Positions 59,758 through 64,000 of a stretch of 64,000 nucleotides of DNA are shown piece by piece. The DNA is taken from NCBI GenBank assembly GCA_015064255.1, contig SVSP01000005.1, positions 24,857 through 88,856 of the forward strand, written 5' to 3'. Both the position numbers and the translations under genes were made by a program. The number at the start of each line of letters is the position of its first letter. The first letter of the stretch is position 1. The notes beneath the pieces were generated by a model that searched no databases, was not told where the DNA came from, and was given only the letters and a program-made list of their open reading frames with translations. This stretch comes from Oscillospiraceae bacterium (GTDB taxonomy: Bacteria; Bacillota; Clostridia; Oscillospirales; CAG-272).

Positions 59758-60003
59758 ATGAGAATAGATAAATTTTTGAAGGTTTCGCGCATAATCAAGC
59801 GCAGAACGGTCGCAAACGATGCCTGCGACGGCGAACACGTTGTTGTCAACGGCAAAAGAGTCAAGGCTTCGTATAACGTCAAGGAAGGCGATATCGTCGA
59901 GATAATTTTCGGAGCAAAAACTCTGAAATTCAAGGTGCGTGACGTGCGCGATAACGTGCCGAAAAACGAAGCCGACACGATGTACGAGATAATTACCGAG
60001 TAA
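59758..60003 (+). CDS. rqcP: S4-domain RNA-binding protein RqcP (YabO-like)
   Basis: An 81-residue S4-domain protein. MRIDKFLKVSRIIKRRTVANDACDGEHVVVNGKRVKASYNVKEGDIVEI is a complete S4 fold. Its place after mazG and before yabP identifies it with B. subtilis YabO (RqcP), which binds the stalled large ribosomal subunit with RqcH and drives alanine tailing of trapped peptides. A general Hsp15-like role is the alternative. RBS AAAGGAAAG with an extended spacing, 17 nt after mazG. Confidence 0.88.
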   Translation: MRIDKFLKVSRIIKRRTVANDACDGEHVVVNGKRVKASYNVKEGDIVEIIFGAKTLKFKVRDVRDNVPKNEADTMYEIITE

Positions 60004-60096
60004 ATAGCCTTTTGCGCAGATAAACGGCATAAATCCGAATATATCCGAATAAAATTAAGCATATAACAATGCTTTTTCAAATTCGGAGGTAACGCC

Positions 60097-60384
60097 ATGA
60101 ACAGGGAAGACAGCGAAAAGATCTCATACGGCAACGCCGTTATAGAAAACAGAAAAACGCTTACCGTTACGGGAGTCAACAATATAATCAGCTTTGACGA
60201 AAACTCGGCGCTTCTTGACTCGCAGTCAGCCGTTATAAGCGTGGACGGCGGAGGTCTTCAGATAATGAAAATGGACGTTGACAGCGGAGAGGTCGTTATT
60301 GTCGGAAGGATAGATGCACTTGCATATTCGGACAAAAAACAGGGCGTAAAGCGTCTTGGAGGCTTTTTCAGAGGCGGTAAGTAA
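60097..60384 (+). CDS. yabP: Sporulation protein YabP
   Basis: A 95-residue soluble protein of the YabP/YqfC family. ENRKTLTVTGVNNIISFDENSALLDSQSAVISVDGGGLQIMKMDVDSGEVVIVGRIDALAYS is the beta-sandwich typical of the family. In B. subtilis YabP is required at the spore-coat assembly stage (SafA-dependent) in concert with YabQ. It is preceded by CGGAGGTAACGCC and directly followed by yabQ (2-nt gap), so the two are tightly coupled. Sporulation-specific control would be expected but no sigma-E box is recognised with confidence in the 93-nt gap upstream. Confidence 0.9.
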   Translation: MNREDSEKISYGNAVIENRKTLTVTGVNNIISFDENSALLDSQSAVISVDGGGLQIMKMDVDSGEVVIVGRIDALAYSDKKQGVKRLGGFFRGGK

Positions 60385-60386
60385 AG

Positions 60387-60896
60387 GTGATCGGAGAGCT
60401 TTCCCATATAGCGCTTGCACAGCTTCTCTTTCTGTCGGTGATCTTCGGATTTTGTGCGGGTGCGATATACGATATTTTCCGCATAAGGCGAATAGCTCTG
60501 AAAATACCGATAATCGAGCATTTTGAGGATTTTTTCTTTATGATATTTTGCTCGGTCGTTTACGCACTTCTTTTCTATGCACTGAACAACGGGCGTGTGC
60601 GCGGATTTGCCTTCGCCGGCGGTGCCGTCGGCTTTTATACGTACAGAAAAACACTCGGACGGCTGGTTATGTCACTCTCCGAGAAAATAATAAATTTTGT
60701 CAGATATATTTTAAGAAAGATCATACTGCCGCCGATAAAATTTGTTATCGGAATGATAAAGCGGGTGCTTAAGTGGATTTTTGCCGTTATTTCTATGATA
60801 TTCGGAAAGATATATCTGAAATTTGCAAGAGCGAAAATGAAAAAATATCTGAAGGAGTTTGCTGAAAGCGCTTCTTACGGATTTATGAAAAAATAA
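60387..60896 (+). CDS. yabQ: Sporulation membrane protein YabQ
   Basis: A 169-residue membrane protein of the YabQ family. Three membrane helices (about 5-30, 45-66, 72-85) precede a long basic C-terminal part with amphipathic stretches (IINFVRYILRKIILPPIKFVIGMIKRVLKW). It is needed for spore cortex formation in Bacillus. Starts with GTG at 60387, two bases after yabP ends, with GAGGCGG as ribosome binding site inside yabP. The C-terminal basic tail is longer than its membrane part. Confidence 0.85.
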   Translation: MIGELSHIALAQLLFLSVIFGFCAGAIYDIFRIRRIALKIPIIEHFEDFFFMIFCSVVYALLFYALNNGRVRGFAFAGGAVGFYTYRKTLGRLVMSLSEKIINFVRYILRKIILPPIKFVIGMIKRVLKWIFAVISMIFGKIYLKFARAKMKKYLKEFAESASYGFMKK

Positions 60897-61026
60897 AATG
60901 TGAAAAAATTAAAGAAATCGGAGATTAGTCTGGAAAAGGTGTCATTTTCAGACCGAGGTTTTGTGACTTTTTGCAAAGGCAAGACGCACAAAGCTTCGTA
61001 ACTTCAAGAAAGGAATGGTCGTAAAA

Positions 61027-61305
61027 ATGAAAAGAGGAAACTTTTTTGTTATAATGCTGTTTGTTTTTCTTATAGTGGGTTCGGTGGCGACTATCGTCGG
61101 GCTTCAAAGCAAGCTTAACGAACTGCGTAACGATTACGCAGAGCTTGAGCAGCTTGCGATCGATTACAAGGACGAGGTCGATGAACTAAAACACGAGCTT
61201 GAAAGCGAAATAAATGATGAATACGTTGCTAAAATAGCGCGCGAACGCCTCGGATATCATATGCCGGGCGAGAAAATATTCTATTTCGGGGGATACGGAA
61301 AATAA
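61027..61305 (+). CDS. divIC: Septum formation initiator DivIC/FtsB-like protein
   Basis: A 92-residue bitopic membrane protein. A short cytoplasmic lead, one helix (about 6-27, FFVIMLFVFLIVGSVATIVG), then an extracellular coiled coil (LQSKLNELRNDYAELEQLAIDYKDEVDELKHELE) and the usual end IARERLGYHMPGEKIFYF. It works in the divisome with FtsL and DivIB. The start at 61027 is 12 nt after AAAGGA; an ATG four codons earlier abuts the Shine-Dalgarno. It closes the conserved block; yabR, spoIIE and ftsH, often next, are absent. Confidence 0.88.
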   Translation: MKRGNFFVIMLFVFLIVGSVATIVGLQSKLNELRNDYAELEQLAIDYKDEVDELKHELESEINDEYVAKIARERLGYHMPGEKIFYFGGYGK

Positions 61306-61435
61306 AGCAACATAAAATGTTGTGAACTTTTTGTAAACTTCAAAAAGATTGCGATGGGAAATGCAAAAAACGTCGTCTATATAGATAGAAGAAAATTTTA
61401 CTTTCTTTGAATCTTAAAATTAAGGAGAACGAAAA

Positions 61436-62677
61436 ATGAAAAAACTTGTTGCTTTAATACTACTGATGGCGATCGCCGGCAATATTGTCGGCTGCTCGAT
61501 GCAGGTACGCGCAGAAAATCTGATGGACGGTATAACCCCGAACGAGGTAAGCGCCTTGGACGATCTTGGTGCATATAACGCGGACGTTACCGACTTTGCG
61601 GTGCGCCTTTTCAAAGCAAGTGAGGAATGCGGTGAAAATACGCTTATTTCGCCTCTTTCGGTGCTTTATGCGCTCGCTATGACGGCAAACGGCGCTAAAG
61701 GCGAAACTCTCGCGCAGATGGAGAGCGTTCTCGGTATGACTGTCGAAGAGCTTAATCTTTACCTTTACAGCTATATGAAAAATCTTCCGCAGGGCGAAAA
61801 ATACAAGCTCAGCCTTGCCAACTCGATATGGTTTACAGACGACGAGCGCTTTACTGTAAATCAGAACTTTTTGCAGACAAACGCCGACTATTACGGGTCG
61901 GACGTTTACAAATCTCCCTTTGACAGTAAAACCTGCAAGGAAATAAACAACTGGGTAAAAGAAAAGACCGACGGAATGGTTCCCGAAATCCTCGACGAGA
62001 TATCTTCGGAAGCGGTTATGTACCTTGTGAACGCACTCGCGTTTGAAGCGGAATGGGCGAAGATATATGAAGAAGGTACAATACGCGACGGAAAATTCAC
62101 AAAAGAAGACGGTACAGAGCAAAACGTAGAGTTTATGTATAATACCGAGTACAGATATCTTGAAGATGAAAACGCGACGGGCTTTATGAAATACTATAAG
62201 GGCGGAAAGTACGCTTTCGTCGCTCTTCTTCCGAATGAGGGCATGAGTGTTTCCGAGTACATTTCTTCTCTTGACGGCGAGGCACTCATTAAAATGCTCA
62301 GTAACCCTAAAAGCACTACCGTTCGTACGTCTATTCCGAAATTTGAAACCGAATATGACGTGGAGATGTCCAAAATTCTCAAGAATATGGGTATGACAGA
62401 TGCCTTCAACGACGTTAAGGCTGATTTTACAGATCTCGGAACTTCCACAGCGGGCAATATATTTATAAGCCGTGTGCTTCACAAGACTTTTATATCAGTC
62501 GGAGAAAGAGGCACAAAGGCGGGCGCGGCAACCGTTGTCGAGATGAAAGATGGAGTATCAGATATTATGGAAGAGATAAAATCGGTTTATCTCAACAGAC
62601 CGTTTGTATATATGCTCGTTGACTGCGAGAATAATATTCCTTTCTTTATCGGAACGATGATGGACGTTAACGGATAA
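61436..62677 (+). CDS. Serpin lipoprotein (serine protease inhibitor)
   Basis: A 413-residue serpin anchored as lipoprotein: signal peptide with lipobox NIVGC (Cys about 20). NTLISPLSVLYALAMTANGAKGETL is the family N-terminal core, NALAFEAEW and FMKYYKGGKYAFVALLP follow, and HKTFISVGERGTKAGAATVVEM is the hinge of the reactive-centre loop with the small residues needed for insertion (T-K-A-G-A-A-T). The residues after it (KDGVSD) place P1 near Gly or Met, so target protease is uncertain. RPFVYMLVD and NIPFFIGTMMDV end the fold. A surface serpin would guard the cell against host or bacterial proteases. RBS AAGGAGAACG. Confidence 0.92.
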   Translation: MKKLVALILLMAIAGNIVGCSMQVRAENLMDGITPNEVSALDDLGAYNADVTDFAVRLFKASEECGENTLISPLSVLYALAMTANGAKGETLAQMESVLGMTVEELNLYLYSYMKNLPQGEKYKLSLANSIWFTDDERFTVNQNFLQTNADYYGSDVYKSPFDSKTCKEINNWVKEKTDGMVPEILDEISSEAVMYLVNALAFEAEWAKIYEEGTIRDGKFTKEDGTEQNVEFMYNTEYRYLEDENATGFMKYYKGGKYAFVALLPNEGMSVSEYISSLDGEALIKMLSNPKSTTVRTSIPKFETEYDVEMSKILKNMGMTDAFNDVKADFTDLGTSTAGNIFISRVLHKTFISVGERGTKAGAATVVEMKDGVSDIMEEIKSVYLNRPFVYMLVDCENNIPFFIGTMMDVNG

Positions 62678-62691
62678 ACTTAAAAAAAGAG

Positions 62692-62717
62692 CACGGCAGT
62701 TCAAGCGAACTGCCGTG
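62692..62717. terminator. Bidirectional terminator
   Basis: Stem CACGGCAGTTC/GAACTGCCGTG with U-tract on the minus strand (CTCTTTTTTT), between the convergent serpin and RNase Z genes. Confidence 0.88.
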
Positions 62718-62728
62718 TTTGGGTTTCG

Positions 62729-63637
62729 TTAGTCTTTAAATTTTATTTCTTTACACATACCGTCCGCACCGCATACGCTGTTTGGGAAAATGCTCGTCGC
62801 AACAGAAATATAGTTGTACGGGTCGGGAAGAGAAGGGCTGAAATGCGTGAGCCAAAGCTCGTCGGGCGAAGCTTCTTTCGCAAGTCTTGCCGCTTCCGCG
62901 AAGGTCATATGCTTCGTTTCCTCGGCACGGCAGACTTTTGCATCCTCGGCAAACATTCCCTCGCATATCATAAGGTCTGCGCCCGACGCCATATCGGATA
63001 TCACCTTAAGAGGTCGGGTGTCTGTGCAGAAGAGAACCTTTATTCCGCGCCGCGCCTCTTCAAACGCCATAGCGCGCGTGTAGGTCTTGCCTTCGAATTC
63101 AACCGTTTCGTCCTTTTGGAGAAGCCCCCAGACGCGCATAGGCACGTTATTTTCGGACGCCTTTGAGGGTGAGAATTTTCCCACGCGGTCGATTTCAAGC
63201 GTGTAACCGTAACAGCTTACAGAGTGGTCAACGCGGAAAGCGGTTAAACGGCAACCGTCTATATTAAAGACCTCGGTGCTGTGTTTTAATTCAATAATAT
63301 TCAGCTCAAAAGGAAGCTCGCGCGCGATTATGAGAAGCGAGTGCAAAATTCGCGAGAAACCTGCCGGCCCGATAAGCGTGACAGGCTCGGTGCGCATATC
63401 GTTGCCCATAGAGAGGAGCAGTCCTGGAAGTCCGCTGACGTGGTCTGCGTGACAGTGGGTGATGCAGATCGTGTTTATGCGGCTGAGAGATATTTTCTGA
63501 CGGCGCAGAGAAATCTGAGTGCCTTCTCCGCAGTCAAAGAGAAAATTCGCGCCACTGTATTTCATTAAGCAGGACGACAGGAATCTGTCCTTAAGAGGAA
63601 GCGCGCCGCCCGTTCCGATGAGTGTTATGTCAAGCAT
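62729..63637 (-). CDS. rnz: Ribonuclease Z
   Basis: A 302-residue metallo-beta-lactamase-fold tRNA 3'-processing endonuclease (EC 3.1.26.11). ITHCHADHVSGLPGLLLSMG is the HxHxDH zinc motif, DHSVSCYGYTLEID carries the next histidine, FCTDTRPL the bridging Asp, and LTHFSP the last histidine. The flexible arm region (about 150-200) is intact. The ATG at 63637 is six bases after GGAG and is better than the ATG 12 nt upstream, which contains that GGAG. It is divergent from the tRNA-Ser gene, with a TTGAAA-17-TATAAT promoter. Confidence 0.93.
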   Translation of the reverse strand: MLDITLIGTGGALPLKDRFLSSCLMKYSGANFLFDCGEGTQISLRRQKISLSRINTICITHCHADHVSGLPGLLLSMGNDMRTEPVTLIGPAGFSRILHSLLIIARELPFELNIIELKHSTEVFNIDGCRLTAFRVDHSVSCYGYTLEIDRVGKFSPSKASENNVPMRVWGLLQKDETVEFEGKTYTRAMAFEEARRGIKVLFCTDTRPLKVISDMASGADLMICEGMFAEDAKVCRAEETKHMTFAEAARLAKEASPDELWLTHFSPSLPDPYNYISVATSIFPNSVCGADGMCKEIKFKD

Positions 63638-63669
63638 GATATTCTCCATATAAAAATAAATACAAGTAC

Positions 63670-63698
63670 ATTATAACAAATACTGCTTGAAATTTCAA
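63670..63698 (-). promoter_or_regulatory. Sigma-A type promoter for rnz
   Basis: Minus strand TTGAAA (63693-63698), 17-bp spacer, TATAAT (63670-63675). Confidence 0.7.
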
Positions 63699-63749
63699 CG
63701 AAAATAACAATTAAAAATAAAAAATAAATAAAAAAATATGTGTGAACAC

Positions 63750-63778
63750 TTGACATAGTGCCTTTGTTGTGGTATTAT
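63750..63778 (+). promoter_or_regulatory. Sigma-A type promoter for tRNA-Ser
   Basis: TTGACA (63750-63755), 17-bp spacer, TATTAT (63773-63778); an overlapping TATAAT lies at 63776-63781. Confidence 0.7.
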
Positions 63779-63824
63779 AATAGCGTTGCGAAGACAGAAG
63801 CCTTGTGCAAAACAAACTTAATAC

Positions 63825-63913
63825 GGAAGGATATCGAAGCGGTCATAACGAGGCGGTCTTGAAAACCGTTTGGGTTCACGCCCACGTGGGTTCGAATCCC
63901 ACTCCTTCCGCCA
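63825..63913 (+). tRNA. tRNA-Ser (anticodon TGA)
   Basis: Acceptor GGAAGGA pairs with TCCTTCC, discriminator G and encoded CCA at 63911-63913. The anticodon arm CGGT-CTTGAAA-ACCG gives anticodon TGA (reads UCA/UCG). A long variable arm (GGGTTCACGCCC) and T-arm GTGGGTTCGAATCCCAC confirm a class II serine tRNA. Confidence 0.97.
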
Positions 63914-63919
63914 TCAAAG

Positions 63920-63970
63920 GGCAATGAAAAAGATATTGCCCAAGAAACCCCCGATTTTATCGGGGGTTTC
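63920..63970 (+). terminator. Tandem hairpins after tRNA-Ser
   Basis: GGGCAAT/ATTGCCC (63920-63942) followed by GAAACCCCCGAT/ATCGGGGGTTTC (63944-63970). The second has only a short T-run, so termination may rest on both. Confidence 0.65.
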
Positions 63971-64000
63971 GCCGTTTCTACGGTCGAAATTTTTACAAGC

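Overview
The window looks like a chromosomal segment of an anaerobic, spore-forming gut Clostridia (Oscillospirales / Ruminococcaceae-like; this assignment is inference). The grounds are a spoVB-mazG-rqcP-yabP-yabQ-divIC block in Bacillus/Clostridia order, an HPr kinase, hemZ, strong AAAGGA/GGAGG ribosome binding sites, TTGACA-17-TATAAT promoters almost everywhere, intracellular GH43 and GH78 enzymes for plant or mucus glycans, and a serpin lipoprotein of the kind known from gut Firmicutes. No phage, plasmid, CRISPR array or rRNA operon is visible; there is one tRNA gene, tRNA-Ser(TGA), at the right end.

Layout. 1-7 kb: an amidohydrolase and histidine phosphatase operon, diverging from an SGNH esterase, then mgsA, a beta-helix protein, a PepSY membrane protein and a sialidase-like propeller. 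7-16 kb: a ribbon-helix-helix regulator facing a SLOG protein, a PHP phosphatase, ilvB-ilvN-ilvC-ilvD, a DUF815 AAA ATPase and an esterase. 16-24.5 kb: a carbohydrate block with a Gfo/Idh/MocA oxidoreductase, a lipoprotein GH43, two cytoplasmic GH43, an acyltransferase, a CE7-like esterase and a phosphodiesterase. 24.5-27 kb: an AMP-forming ligase with a TetR regulator. 27-30.6 kb: a DUF1538 membrane protein, two PII-like proteins and a URO-D family protein in one operon. 31-39 kb: a beta-lactamase-like hydrolase and hprK, a YfbR-like HD phosphohydrolase, a fused lipase/acyltransferase with a zinc-ribbon membrane protein, and a GH5-like enzyme. 39.6-46.7 kb: a surface-adhesin region (HTH-LuxR regulator, small Cys protein, large VWA/pilin-repeat protein broken in frame). 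47-52 kb: a glpK, GH78 rhamnosidase, dtd operon. 52.5-62.7 kb: tex, an AEC transporter, hemZ, the sporulation/division block and the serpin. 62.7-64 kb: RNase Z and tRNA-Ser.

How the parts fit: sugars released by rhamnosidase and GH43 enzymes would feed glycolysis, where HPr kinase would set carbon-catabolite control, MgsA would bleed off triose phosphate and GlpK would bring in glycerol. The ilv block supplies valine, isoleucine and leucine precursors.

The most unusual signals are non-coding or small. (1) A roughly 90-nt conserved element occurs twice (about 30.96-31.06 kb and 39.24-39.34 kb). Each copy lies just downstream of a gene, in the same orientation as that gene, between two near-identical copies of a locus-specific hairpin, and has an identical loop with a compensatory stem change. 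(2) A 25-residue open reading frame sits behind an excellent Shine-Dalgarno and its own promoter. (3) Several perfect palindromes lie at regulator promoters: a 33-bp one at TetR and two 16-18-bp ones before the LuxR gene. (4) At least ten copies of an AGTAAAGTTTTT hairpin repeat and several GTAGGGGCGA-type palindromes fill the intergenic gaps. (5) The pilin gene carries two mutually compensating frame breaks, best explained by lost repeat units.
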